DNA of 34,745 nucleotides from Rickettsiales bacterium (lineage in GTDB: Bacteria > Pseudomonadota > Alphaproteobacteria > TMED127), in contig NZGH01000019.1 in assembly GCA_002690875.1 (NCBI GenBank), positions 1-34,745 on the forward strand, read 5' to 3'. This document shows, piece after piece, positions 8,142 to 16,825 of the stretch (its first letter is position 1; every line of letters starts with the position of its first letter). The position numbers were made by a program, and so were the translations under genes. Below the pieces are notes generated by a model, which saw nothing but the letters and a program-made list of their open reading frames with translations, was not told where the DNA came from and searched no databases.

Positions 8142-9350
8142 CTACTTATTGAAAAACTTTATATTAGTGTTTTTTCTAAGGTTAGATATTAAAGTATTTG
8201 CCATCTGATTGAATTTTTGAGTATAGATTATTTTTTCTATATCAATTTTTGAAACAACACTCTTGTTATCAACTTCCTTTTTGCATAACTTTAGTCTCAT
8301 AAATTCTGGGTCTTTTTTTAAAATAATTGTCACTTCCCCTTCTTTTAATATTTCTAGGTTTTCTCTAAAAATTTTGCTCATCTCCTCAAGCATAAGGTTC
8401 TCAAACTTCATTAATTCTACGTTGTTTTTTAAAGTTTTAGCGTCCATATTACAACTTATTTGATTGATCTTGATCTTTTTAAGTGACTCTTTATTTATGG
8501 CGGATAACTTCAAAAATGAATATTTAAATTTACTATTTCCATAAAATCTTTTTTTATTAAGTTTTATTATCTTGTAACCGTCTGTATCTCTAAAGCTTAA
8601 AACCTCACCATCCTTCATCTTTTGAAGTGATTCTCTTGTTTTTTTATCAATACTGTCCTCAAGAACCCATCTACTACTCTGACTTTCCATAGTGTATACA
8701 TCATTAAATTTCTTAGAGAGGTTCTCAAATGTTATTCCTTTATCTAAAAGTTTTAAAAACTCCTCTAATTTTTTTTTTGATTTTTGCCAATCTTCAGGTG
8801 AATCATTCATAAACAGAACTTCGTTATAGTCAAACTCATATTTCCCTTTATTTTTCGTGCGTTCATCGAAAGAATCTTGTATTTCTTGTTCACTAATAAT
8901 GATTTTTGACGCAATTGTTTTTTGTAAAAACTTTTTCCATAGCAATTCTGATGACATTTGATCTAGCAAAATATCAATGTCAAATCCCTCATTTTCTAAA
9001 AAGGATTTGAAACCCTCAAAGTCGTCCTTTGAAAAATTATAAATATTAGACGTGAAATTTATGAGTTCTTCCTCTGTATGACTTATATCATTTTTATTTG
9101 CTTCAATTGTTTTAATTTTTTCTAGTATGAGAAGTTCAAGCATTCTTTCTCTTACTGAGTCACGATTACTGATACTATCCTCAAGATTTAATGATTTCAG
9201 TGCTAGTTTTATTCTCTGTGAAAGGTCGTATGTTGTAATGATTTCTTTATCAATACTAACTATCATTCCTTCAAATTTTTCTTGAGAAAATAGATTTTTC
9301 TCAAAAAAAATAACATTGAGAAAAAAAATAATAATAATATTAAAGATCAC
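8142..9350 (-). CDS. surA: Periplasmic chaperone / peptidyl-prolyl isomerase SurA
   Basis: SurA escorts unfolded outer-membrane proteins such as LptD across the periplasm. The open frame extends upstream into lptD, but a GTG at 9350 gives an N-terminus that is a clear signal sequence (IFNIIIIFFLNVIFF followed by FSQ), so I use that start; it overlaps the lptD stop by 11 bases. The mature protein has a SurA_N-like helical region with FEGMIVSIDKEIITTYDLSQ, then a parvulin-like domain at about residues 190-290, including LDKGITFENLSKKFND and the GYKIIKLNKKR strand. Only one parvulin-like domain is recognisable and it is divergent. The protein is about 402 aa. The lptD-surA-pdxA-rsmA order strongly supports the call. 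Confidence 0.85.
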   Translation of the reverse strand: MIFNIIIIFFLNVIFFEKNLFSQEKFEGMIVSIDKEIITTYDLSQRIKLALKSLNLEDSISNRDSVRERMLELLILEKIKTIEANKNDISHTEEELINFTSNIYNFSKDDFEGFKSFLENEGFDIDILLDQMSSELLWKKFLQKTIASKIIISEQEIQDSFDERTKNKGKYEFDYNEVLFMNDSPEDWQKSKKKLEEFLKLLDKGITFENLSKKFNDVYTMESQSSRWVLEDSIDKKTRESLQKMKDGEVLSFRDTDGYKIIKLNKKRFYGNSKFKYSFLKLSAINKESLKKIKINQISCNMDAKTLKNNVELMKFENLMLEEMSKIFRENLEILKEGEVTIILKKDPEFMRLKLCKKEVDNKSVVSKIDIEKIIYTQKFNQMANTLISNLRKNTNIKFFNK

Positions 9351-11508
9351 TTTCCATAATTTCTTTAAGACTAAATAAAAAAATAAAATTATTTGATGTA
9401 GGATCTTCTGGGTTATGGGTATATTGCCTAGTCCACGAGAATGACATTCCGAAACATTCATCTTCATATTTTATTTTTGTTCCATAATTATATAATTTTA
9501 ATTTGCCTTTCTTATCAAATGTTGAATATAGTGTAAAGTTCCAAAAATCATAAAATTTTTGACCATATTTTATTGAAAATTGATTTTTACCATCAATCAA
9601 GTTTTCACCATCTTCTTTAATCACTGCTGAATACCTACTATTACTGAGAGATAAGTAGTAGTTCTTCTGTTTTAACAGTAAATTTGAATACGCAGTTTTA
9701 ATTGAGAAATTATCTTTATCGATAACAAAATATGAATTTATGTTTATAGCCTTGGCGGGTTTAAGGGTAAAATTTCCAACGATATCTGAAAACTTTTCAT
9801 TTATACCTGTGTTTTTATTTAAATATTTATTTCTATCAAATTGATGACTTTGTCCGATTTGGATTGTTGTGAGATCATTGAAAGAATCTTTTATTGTGCT
9901 GGTATAAGATATGCCATAGTCTATTCTAGAAGACTGCTCTAATCTATCATTACCATGCATTCTATTGACATTAAATAAATCAATAAAATCTAGATCAAAA
10001 TTATTTATATTAGTTTCATCAGGTATTTTTCTGTTAAATGCATTTTTGGTACTTTTAACAAACAAAATTTTTGGTGTAAAAGTACTGATTATGTTTTGAC
10101 TGTTTTTGAAGTATGGTTTTGAAATTTCTACAGAAAATTGAGGGAAAAAGTTATTTTTGTATTTATTGTTTTCGAATCTCCCGTTTACTGGGTTTTCGTA
10201 CTTTTTTACATTGTATAGACCTGCATTTAAATGCGCACCTAACTTAAGTAACGTCCCATCATTGAGTATTGTAGGAAAAGTGAAATTTTGATTTACAAAA
10301 AATTTTTTGGTTTCTGTTCCTTCGGTTCTGTAAAAATTTATGAACTCGATATCAGTGTTATAGTTTATCGTATTATTTAGAGGTGAGGAACTCCAGTTTA
10401 ATAAAAGTCTTGGAAGAATTCTTGGTGTTTGTTTTCTATCAAATTCTCTTCTATTATCTTGAAAAAGATAAGATTGTAAGCTGTAATAATTAAAACCTCT
10501 AAGAGATTCTAATTTAATATTTGATTCAAGAATGTGGTCATATTTATATTTATAAGTATTTTTGTAATTTTTGTCTGTAGTTCTTTGTAATTTATAGCTA
10601 GCATAATTTTTAGGATTTAGAAAAAAAATACCTTCAGAATTAATATGACCTCTTTTTCTATCCTCTTTTATTTGGTTATTCGTTTGACTTTCAATAGTTC
10701 CACTAAATTCGTTTTTCATTTCACCATTTCTAAAATTTTTTCTGTGTTGTATCAGAACAGCTGGATTTTTTTTTTGTGAAAATTTTGGCGTTACAGTCAC
10801 ATCACTAAAATTACTTAGAGGGTAATAATACGGTATGTCAGCTCCAAGGCCAAAATAATGAGTTTGAAAAATACTTGGTGTTAAGAATCCTTTTTTTCTT
10901 TTTACTAAAGGAGAAGGATGAGAAAAATAAGGAAGATAGAACACGCTTTTCCCATTGACATCAAGATATGCGTCGTAATATTTCACATCAAGCTTTTTTT
11001 TGTCATGAATTATTTTTTTTGCTTTAAGTTGAATTAAAGGTGGATCATATTTTTTTGTTTTTTCATTGTAACATAATTCACATGCAGTGAAGGTACCGTA
11101 TTGTAATCTTTCCCAGTCTTTATTTCTTCTTTCAACTTTCTTTGCCGCTAATCTTAAGTAAACTGTTTTTCCTTCATTATCCTTTCTAGGAATATAAAGA
11201 TAATTATTTTCAATTAAAGCATTCTCAAGGGTATTATCAGCTACTATTTTATCAGCTTTTAAAATACTTCCGTCAGAATTAAAAATTTTTATATTTTCTC
11301 TAGCGGATAAAACTTTTGACTCATTATTTACAAATACCTTTTTAGCATATAGCTTAAATTCTTTGTCTATTATTTCAACATTTCCTGTAGCGTAGATTCT
11401 TGTGTTTTCTTTATCGTACGTAAATTGATCAGCGTTGATTTCAATCTTTTCATTTGATTGACTATGAAAGCTTATGATTAAAAAAAGAATAAAAAATATT
11501 TTATCCAT
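9340..11508 (-). CDS. lptD: LPS-assembly outer-membrane protein LptD
   Basis: LptD forms with LptE the outer-membrane translocon that places LPS in the outer leaflet. The 722-aa product has a signal peptide (MDKIFFILFLIISFHSQS), an OstA/LptA-like beta-jellyroll (INADQFTYDKENTRIYATG and following) and a long C-terminal beta-barrel ending in CFGMSFSWTRQYTHNPEDP and IFLFSLKEI. Cysteines lie at 143 and 146 (TACELC) and at 685; the E. coli protein uses N- to C-terminal disulfides for function, so at most one such inter-domain bond looks available here. The start overlaps the lptG stop by 8 bases. Immediate neighbours are the inner-membrane LPS permeases and SurA, its folding chaperone. No lptE is evident here. 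Confidence 0.95.
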   Translation of the reverse strand: MDKIFFILFLIISFHSQSNEKIEINADQFTYDKENTRIYATGNVEIIDKEFKLYAKKVFVNNESKVLSARENIKIFNSDGSILKADKIVADNTLENALIENNYLYIPRKDNEGKTVYLRLAAKKVERRNKDWERLQYGTFTACELCYNEKTKKYDPPLIQLKAKKIIHDKKKLDVKYYDAYLDVNGKSVFYLPYFSHPSPLVKRKKGFLTPSIFQTHYFGLGADIPYYYPLSNFSDVTVTPKFSQKKNPAVLIQHRKNFRNGEMKNEFSGTIESQTNNQIKEDRKRGHINSEGIFFLNPKNYASYKLQRTTDKNYKNTYKYKYDHILESNIKLESLRGFNYYSLQSYLFQDNRREFDRKQTPRILPRLLLNWSSSPLNNTINYNTDIEFINFYRTEGTETKKFFVNQNFTFPTILNDGTLLKLGAHLNAGLYNVKKYENPVNGRFENNKYKNNFFPQFSVEISKPYFKNSQNIISTFTPKILFVKSTKNAFNRKIPDETNINNFDLDFIDLFNVNRMHGNDRLEQSSRIDYGISYTSTIKDSFNDLTTIQIGQSHQFDRNKYLNKNTGINEKFSDIVGNFTLKPAKAININSYFVIDKDNFSIKTAYSNLLLKQKNYYLSLSNSRYSAVIKEDGENLIDGKNQFSIKYGQKFYDFWNFTLYSTFDKKGKLKLYNYGTKIKYEDECFGMSFSWTRQYTHNPEDPTSNNFIFLFSLKEIMESDL

Positions 11509-12595
11509 CTTCGAGATGTATCAATGAACTAAGTAATAAAAAGTTAAAAATTAGAGGTGCTGCCCACACACTTAAAAAAATATTAAGGTCGGAACTTTGC
11601 CCAAAAGTTTTAATTAAATCAGAGGAAAAATGAAAGATTAATCCTATAATTAAACCATAAAGAATTTTAATAACATTTTTTTTGATTCTCTCTCTTTTTA
11701 TTGATAATGCGCAGCCCAGTAAAACCATAGAGGTAAGAATAAGTGGAAATGAAAAAAGATAATTTTTATAAATTATGTGTTTTTTTATTGCAAAACCAGA
11801 TGACTCCAGGTTACCTATGTAATCATTTAATCTCCAAAAACCAACTGTTTCTGGCGGTCTAAAGTTTTTTTCAATTTTTTCAGCGTCGAGATCTATTGCA
11901 ATATTTTCAACATCAAATAACTTTGGGGGTTTGTTTATTTCAAGTTTAGTTCCTTTTTTCAGTTCCCAAAATTTTTTATTAAGCATTTTGACATCTTGAA
12001 CATCTATTCTTTCTAAAAATTGATTTTCTTGATTAAATTTAAAAATTTTTACATTCTTTAATGTATTATTTTCAAAGGAATAATGTTGCGCATTAATAAC
12101 GAACTCAAAGTTATCAGTTTTCTCTCTTAACCATAACCCTGTTTCTGATATAGAAAATAATCCATAACTTCCTTTGAAAAAGTTACTTTCATAGTTTTTA
12201 AATTTTATATTCATATAGGCAAAAATTGGATTGAAAATAAAAACATAAAGAACACTTATAAATATTGCATTAAAAACTGCAGGAAAAATTAAGAACCATA
12301 TTGAAAAACCTGAAGCCCTAAAAACTACTAATTCATTGTTTTTATTTAATTTCATGTATGTATGCATTGAACTTAAAAGAAACACTGTAGGTAAAATTAT
12401 TGGGAATAAGCTTGGAATATGAAGAAATGCCATTTTTACTAAAATACTTAATTCAATTTCTTTTGTTGAACTTCTCCTTATCAATTCAATTAGATCAATT
12501 GATATAAAAAGAAGGCATGAGAATGAAAAAACTAATAAAAATGAAAAAAGGTTTTCTTTTAAAAGATATCTAAGAACTAGTTTATTAACGACCAT
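11501..12595 (-). CDS. lptG: LPS export ABC transporter permease LptG
   Basis: LptG pairs with LptF and the LptB2 ATPase to extract LPS from the inner membrane. The 364-aa YjgP/YjgQ-family protein has three N-terminal transmembrane helices (about residues 15-35, 55-75, 95-120), a periplasmic jellyroll, and three C-terminal helices. ELVVFRASGFSIWFL holds the coupling-helix region that contacts LptB. FRPPETVGFWRLNDYIGNLE, just before the C-terminal helices, is typical of LptG rather than LptF. It overlaps lptF by 11 bases and lptD by 8 bases, so the three are translationally coupled. Confidence 0.93.
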   Translation of the reverse strand: MVVNKLVLRYLLKENLFSFLLVFSFSCLLFISIDLIELIRRSSTKEIELSILVKMAFLHIPSLFPIILPTVFLLSSMHTYMKLNKNNELVVFRASGFSIWFLIFPAVFNAIFISVLYVFIFNPIFAYMNIKFKNYESNFFKGSYGLFSISETGLWLREKTDNFEFVINAQHYSFENNTLKNVKIFKFNQENQFLERIDVQDVKMLNKKFWELKKGTKLEINKPPKLFDVENIAIDLDAEKIEKNFRPPETVGFWRLNDYIGNLESSGFAIKKHIIYKNYLFSFPLILTSMVLLGCALSIKRERIKKNVIKILYGLIIGLIFHFSSDLIKTFGQSSDLNIFLSVWAAPLIFNFLLLSSLIHLEDG

Positions 12596-13682
12596 TAATT
12601 AATCTCTTAGATTTGAAAATAATTAGACATGAGCAAAGTAGACAGAAAATTGAAGGTAAAAAATTTATAAAGTGCATTCCATCAAATTTGATTGACAAAT
12701 TTGAAGAAGTAATGGAGATCACTTGTAAAAAAATAATTAATCCGAAAACCTTTAAAATTTTTGACAAGTTATCAACTCTATCGAATTTAAAACCAAGTAA
12801 AAAACTTACTACCAACATGCTAAATGCCACAACATTCATAGGAATTGCATATCTTGCAGTTATTTCTGCTTTAAATGCTTGAAGATTATATTCATCGTCT
12901 AGGGAATTAGGATTTGGGTTTCTTAGCTCAAACATTGACCTTTCTGAAGGTGACTTCCACCTATTAAAGAAATTATCAGTTTTATTTTGATTAATACTTA
13001 GTAAATATTCATCAAAATAAAGGATTGAAAGTTTTTTCTCTTTTGACTGAAATTGTTGAGAGCCTTCCTCTAAAAAAATCTTTGTAGCATTACTAGTATT
13101 TATTATCTTACCCTTTTTTGCAATGAGTGTTGAAGGCTTTTCATTATCTCTTGTATCGTGAATGAATATATTTTTTAAACCATCCTTATCACTTTCTTTA
13201 ATAAAAATCGTAAAATCCTTACCTATAGCATTGAAAACCCCTTCTTGAAGTAGACTTGAAGAGTAATCATTTTTTATTGTATATAAAAGTAACTTGAAGT
13301 TTTTATTTGATTGCGGAGTTTGGTAAATTGAAAAAAATGAACAAATGACTGCTATTATAGAACTATAAATAAGTGCAGGTTTTATTAAATCAGTGTTTGA
13401 AAAACATGATGATTGAAGTATTATTAATTCTTTATCATTATTCATTCTTGAGTAAACAAAGAAAATTGATAAAGAAATTATTATCGGAAATAGAATTGGA
13501 ATTATTTGAGGAATGGAATTCATAATAAGCTTAAAAAAAATTAGAAAAGGGAGGTTTCTACTAATCATTAATTCGATTAATTGAACACTTTTTGCTAGAC
13601 AAAATACGGAAATAATAAATATTAATATAAGTAATGAATTATTAAAGAGTTGTTTTAAAATGTATCTATCGACTAAATTCAT
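12585..13682 (-). CDS. lptF: LPS export ABC transporter permease LptF
   Basis: LptF is the second permease of the LPS exporter. It has the YjgP/YjgQ architecture: three N-terminal helices, a periplasmic domain with FTIFIKESDKDGLKNIFIHD, and C-terminal helices. KELIILQSSCFSNTDLIKPA contains the coupling-helix region, and AEITARYAIPMNVVAFSMLV is typical of LptF. The start shown is the ATG giving MNLVDRYILKQLF, the usual N-terminus; an in-frame ATG at 13703 would add MYFKKNS but leaves little room for a promoter in the short spacer to divergent pepA. It heads the run lptF-lptG-lptD-surA-pdxA-rsmA. Confidence 0.92.
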   Translation of the reverse strand: MNLVDRYILKQLFNNSLLILIFIISVFCLAKSVQLIELMISRNLPFLIFFKLIMNSIPQIIPILFPIIISLSIFFVYSRMNNDKELIILQSSCFSNTDLIKPALIYSSIIAVICSFFSIYQTPQSNKNFKLLLYTIKNDYSSSLLQEGVFNAIGKDFTIFIKESDKDGLKNIFIHDTRDNEKPSTLIAKKGKIINTSNATKIFLEEGSQQFQSKEKKLSILYFDEYLLSINQNKTDNFFNRWKSPSERSMFELRNPNPNSLDDEYNLQAFKAEITARYAIPMNVVAFSMLVVSFLLGFKFDRVDNLSKILKVFGLIIFLQVISITSSNLSIKFDGMHFINFLPSIFCLLCSCLIIFKSKRLINGR

Positions 13683-13746
13683 TGAATTTTTTTTAAAATA
13701 CAATATACACTATTTATAATAATTAATCCTTATAATATATAGACAA

Positions 13747-15246
13747 ATGAAAATTAATTTTGAAAATATTTCTCAACAAGATTATCACCTTGTTATTATC
13801 TCACCAGATAACAAAAAAGTAAATTCTTATAATCATCTAGATAAAGGTTCTGAGGACATTTTAAACAGCTATTTAGAAAAAAAAAACAAAGAAAAAGAAA
13901 TCATTGAAACTTTCTTATATAAAAATACTCAAAAGCAACAAAAAATATCTGAATTCGTTTCTAAGTTTACCTACGTAAGATTTGAATACTCAAATGATAC
14001 ATCTATTCAGCACTCTTTTTTTAGCAGGTTACTTTCATATCTTGAAACTAAAAAAGCAAAAAAAGTAGCGATTTTATTTAATAAAAACTTTGATGATAAA
14101 AAGAAAAGAGATGAGATTCTTGAGAACCTGCTTATTGGTTTTAAATTGAAAGATTATAGATTTGAAAAATATAAAAATGTTTCAAAAAAAGACTTCAAAA
14201 TTGATGAGGTTTGTATCTTTGGTTATGATGGAAAACATAGTTTAGAGTTAGAAAAAAGAATTAAAAATAAAATTAAATGTCTTGATGGAATTTTTCTTAC
14301 TAGAGACCTAGTTTCAGAGCCTGCAAACGTATTGTATCCGCAAAAGTTTGTTGAATATTGCAAAGATTTAAAAAAAGTAGGGGTTGAAATACAAATTTTT
14401 GACGAAAAAAAACTTAAGACGCTTGGAATGAACGCTTTGTTGGGTGTTGCTCAGGGCTCAGTTCGGCCAGCAAGAGTAATGATAATGAAATGGAACGGTC
14501 TTAAGGGAAAAAAATCTGCACCTATAGCTTTTATCGGAAAGGGTGTTACTTTTGACACAGGTGGTATTTCGATTAAACCTTCCTCAGGTATGGAGGATAT
14601 GAAATGGGACATGGGTGGAGCAGGAGTAGTTGCAGGTTTGATGTATACATTAGCAATGAGAAAGGCAAAAGCTAATGTTATTGGTGCAGTCGGCTTAGTT
14701 GAAAATATGCCTGATGGAAATGCTCAAAGACCGGGAGATATTGTTGAATCATTATCAGGCCAAACAATTGAAGTTTTGAATACGGACGCTGAAGGGCGCT
14801 TAGTTTTAGCAGATGTTCTGTGGTATATAAACAAAAAATTTAGACCAAAAATTATGATTGATTTAGCAACCTTGACAGGTGCTATAATCGTAGCTCTTGG
14901 CGAAAGATATGCTGGTTTATTTTCTAATGATGATCTCCTTGTTAAAGAAATTCTTGATGCTTCAAAAACCACTAAAGAGTTAGTATGGCAAATGCCAATG
15001 GATGACGAGTTTGATAAATTATTGAATTGCCCAGTAGCTGATATGAAAAATATTACAGGAACTAGAGGAGCAGGAAGTATTACGGCTGCCCAGTTCTTAA
15101 AAAGATTTGTAGGAAAAACTAGCTGGGCGCATTTAGATATTGCTGGAGTTACTTGGTCAAAAAAGGGGACGAAATTTGCAAGACCTGGGGGCACTGGTTT
15201 TGGTGTAAGATTACTCGACGAATTTGTTAGAAAAAACTATGAATAA
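13747..15246 (+). CDS. pepA: Leucyl aminopeptidase (M17, cytosol aminopeptidase)
   Basis: PepA is a dinuclear-metal exopeptidase that removes N-terminal residues from peptides in the cytoplasm. The 499-aa product has the variable N-terminal domain (about residues 1-170) and the conserved catalytic C-terminal domain. The metal-site motifs are GKGVTFDTGGISIKP (Lys265 and Asp270) and the family signature NTDAEGRLVLAD. KWDMGGAGVV and the C-terminal HLDIAGVTWS also match. It is divergent from lptF across a short AT-rich spacer with two TATAAT-like hexamers (13715-13720 and 13731-13736). It overlaps holC by 8 bases. Some PepA proteins also bind DNA; nothing here addresses that. Confidence 0.96.
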   Translation: MKINFENISQQDYHLVIISPDNKKVNSYNHLDKGSEDILNSYLEKKNKEKEIIETFLYKNTQKQQKISEFVSKFTYVRFEYSNDTSIQHSFFSRLLSYLETKKAKKVAILFNKNFDDKKKRDEILENLLIGFKLKDYRFEKYKNVSKKDFKIDEVCIFGYDGKHSLELEKRIKNKIKCLDGIFLTRDLVSEPANVLYPQKFVEYCKDLKKVGVEIQIFDEKKLKTLGMNALLGVAQGSVRPARVMIMKWNGLKGKKSAPIAFIGKGVTFDTGGISIKPSSGMEDMKWDMGGAGVVAGLMYTLAMRKAKANVIGAVGLVENMPDGNAQRPGDIVESLSGQTIEVLNTDAEGRLVLADVLWYINKKFRPKIMIDLATLTGAIIVALGERYAGLFSNDDLLVKEILDASKTTKELVWQMPMDDEFDKLLNCPVADMKNITGTRGAGSITAAQFLKRFVGKTSWAHLDIAGVTWSKKGTKFARPGGTGFGVRLLDEFVRKNYE

Positions 15247-15691
15247 TAGTCACGAAATTAATCTTTACTATGTTAAGTCAGAATTTAGTCAAATTGTTAA
15301 CTCTTTAGCTAAAAAACTAAGGGATAAAAAAGTTATAGTAAATTTGTCAAATGAATTAGAAATGGAACTTTTAGATAAATATCTTTGGACAAATGAAAAA
15401 AATGAATTTTTGCCGCATAAAACTTTTAATGAAAAATTATACTCCAAGGATAAATTAGTTTTATTTTATGGTGATTACCTTCAGATGAAAAAATTACTTA
15501 ATTTCGATGTTATTCTTATTTCACCGAAAGTTAAGATAAAAAAAATATCCTACCTAAAAAAATTTTTCTTTTTCTCTTATGATGAAGTAAATAAAGAAAT
15601 TTTTTCTACAATATCAGCTAAACTAAAAAATAAAATTAAAACTATTAAATGCTTTTATGAGTTCGATAGATTTAAATGGAAGACAATCTAA
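15239..15691 (+). CDS. holC: DNA polymerase III chi subunit
   Basis: HolC (chi) links the clamp-loader complex to SSB at the replication fork. The 150-aa product is divergent but retains the chi pattern: an N-terminal INLYYVKSE strand, then LWTNEKNEFLPH, which matches the W-T-x(6)-F-L-P-H signature of the family, and a strand ending in VILIS. The start used is the ATG at 15239, overlapping the pepA stop by 8 bases; a TTG at 15224 is also in frame. pepA-holC-ndk is a common alphaproteobacterial order, which raises confidence in this weakly conserved gene. Confidence 0.88.
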   Translation: MNNSHEINLYYVKSEFSQIVNSLAKKLRDKKVIVNLSNELEMELLDKYLWTNEKNEFLPHKTFNEKLYSKDKLVLFYGDYLQMKKLLNFDVILISPKVKIKKISYLKKFFFFSYDEVNKEIFSTISAKLKNKIKTIKCFYEFDRFKWKTI

Positions 15692-15712
15692 ACTATTTGA
15701 GGAGACTTTTTT

Positions 15713-16141
15713 ATGGAGCTAACTTTATCAATAATTAAACCAGATGCTGTTAAAAGGGGTATTGCTGGAGAAATTAACTCTTTAATAGAGAAAAAAAAAA
15801 TGAGAATTGTTGCACAAAAAATGTTACATCTTTCCTTAAATGACGCAAAAGGTTTTTATTTTGTGCATAAAGAAAGAGCTTTTTTTAACGATCTATGTGA
15901 ATATATGACATCAGGTCCTATTGTTGTACAAGTTCTAATGGGAAGAAATGTTATAAATAATTATAGAAAATTGATGGGGGCAACTAACCCATCAAATGCG
16001 GATGATGGTACCATAAGAAAAATATATGGTTTATCAGTAGAAGAAAATTCTGTTCATGGTTCAGATAGCAAAGAAAATTCAGAAATAGAGATTAACTATT
16101 TTTTTTCAAACAGAGAAATTTTTGAAGAGTTAGGTAGTTAG
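15713..16141 (+). CDS. ndk: Nucleoside diphosphate kinase
   Basis: Ndk interconverts nucleoside di- and triphosphates through a phosphohistidine. The 142-aa product has the N-terminal TLSIIKPDAVKRG, the nucleotide-binding GATNPSNADDGTIRKIYG, and the active-site NSVHGSDS with His115 as the phosphorylated residue. A good AGGAG Shine-Dalgarno lies about 8 bases upstream of the ATG. The stop codon overlaps, on the opposite strand, the stop of the small membrane ORF at 16138-16260, so the two genes converge with no spacer. Confidence 0.97.
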   Translation: MELTLSIIKPDAVKRGIAGEINSLIEKKKMRIVAQKMLHLSLNDAKGFYFVHKERAFFNDLCEYMTSGPIVVQVLMGRNVINNYRKLMGATNPSNADDGTIRKIYGLSVEENSVHGSDSKENSEIEINYFFSNREIFEELGS

Positions 16142-16260
16142 AGTATTAAAAAAAACCATAATAAAAAAAGAAGTATTGTAACAACTACACAGGATATTAT
16201 AGTGAATTTAATAAATCTGGAATAAAAGCTTTCTTGAAACTTACTATCTATCTTTGTCAT
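16138..16260 (-). CDS. Small single-pass membrane protein, 40 aa, unknown function
   Basis: An ATG at 16260 on the minus strand, inside the last codons of purN in another frame, opens a 40-codon ORF. It starts MTKIDSKFQESFYSRFIKFT and ends in one hydrophobic helix (IISCVVVTILLFLLWFFLIL). The start overlaps the purN stop by 17 bases, and the TAA overlaps the ndk stop region. It therefore fills exactly what would otherwise be a 102-bp gap in a genome with few gaps. The short polar head plus 'F-x-x-F-I-K' before a helix faintly resembles the alphaproteobacterial aa3-type cytochrome oxidase subunit IV family (PF07835). I cannot confirm that by eye. It could also be chance, but frame, placement and helix argue for a real gene. 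Confidence 0.6.
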   Translation of the reverse strand: MTKIDSKFQESFYSRFIKFTIISCVVVTILLFLLWFFLIL

Positions 16261-16825
16261 TATTATATTCCTTTTCTAGAGTTTCTATCACTTTTATATA
16301 TAAAATATGCTCTTCTTTCAATATTTTTTTCGCTAATTTTTTTTCATTATCTGTTTTTAAAATTTTTACTATTCTCTGATCTATTATTTCTCCTGTATCA
16401 ATACCCTTATCTACGTAATGAATGGTACATCCCGTATATTTAACTTTTTTTTCTATCGCTTTTTTTACAGCATTGAGTCCTCTAAAAGCTGGAAGAATTG
16501 AGGGATGAATATTAATAACTTTTTTCTCCCAATTACGCAGAAAATCTTTAGTAAAAATCTTCATAAAACCTGCCAAACAAATAAAATTTACTTTTTCTTC
16601 TTTTAAAATTTTTGATAGTTTATTTTCAAATTTATTAATTTGATTTTCCTCTATGATTTTTGTCTTAATTCCTTTTTTTTTTACTCTGGCTAAACCACTA
16701 GAACTTTTGTTGTTAGATATTATTATTTTAACTTTTGATGACAAAGTTTTATTGTTACATGCATTAACAATATTAAGCATGTTAGACCCTCTGCCAGAAA
16801 TTAATATTGCTAAGTTAAATCCCAT
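16244..16825 (-). CDS. purN: Phosphoribosylglycinamide formyltransferase
   Basis: PurN transfers a formyl group from 10-formyl-THF to GAR, the third step of purine synthesis. The 193-aa product starts MGFNLAILISGRGSNMLNIV with the phosphate-binding loop. It contains CLAGFMKIF, the catalytic INIHPSILPAFRG (Asn and His), and YVDKGIDTGEII with the catalytic Asp. Length is normal. The ATG lies 16 bases inside the end of purM, showing coupling in a purM-purN operon. Confidence 0.96.
   Translation of the reverse strand: MGFNLAILISGRGSNMLNIVNACNNKTLSSKVKIIISNNKSSSGLARVKKKGIKTKIIEENQINKFENKLSKILKEEKVNFICLAGFMKIFTKDFLRNWEKKVINIHPSILPAFRGLNAVKKAIEKKVKYTGCTIHYVDKGIDTGEIIDQRIVKILKTDNEKKLAKKILKEEHILYIKVIETLEKEYNNDKDR

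Noticed and set aside
9351..9467. N-terminal extension of SurA to 441 aa
   Set aside because: This part lies entirely within lptD in another frame, and the signal sequence begins after it. The GTG at 9350 is the better start.
12613..12882. Plus-strand ORF of 89 aa inside lptF
   Set aside because: Antisense shadow of the C-terminal membrane helices of LptF.
14724..15194. Long minus-strand ORF of 156 aa inside pepA
   Set aside because: It is antisense to the most conserved part of PepA and has no recognisable domain or Shine-Dalgarno. Its sequence reads as the complement of conserved PepA motifs.
16234..16443. Plus-strand hydrophobic ORF of 69 aa overlapping purN
   Set aside because: Antisense to purN and to the better-placed small ORF. 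Its hydrophobicity comes from the complement of Lys/Asn-rich codons.
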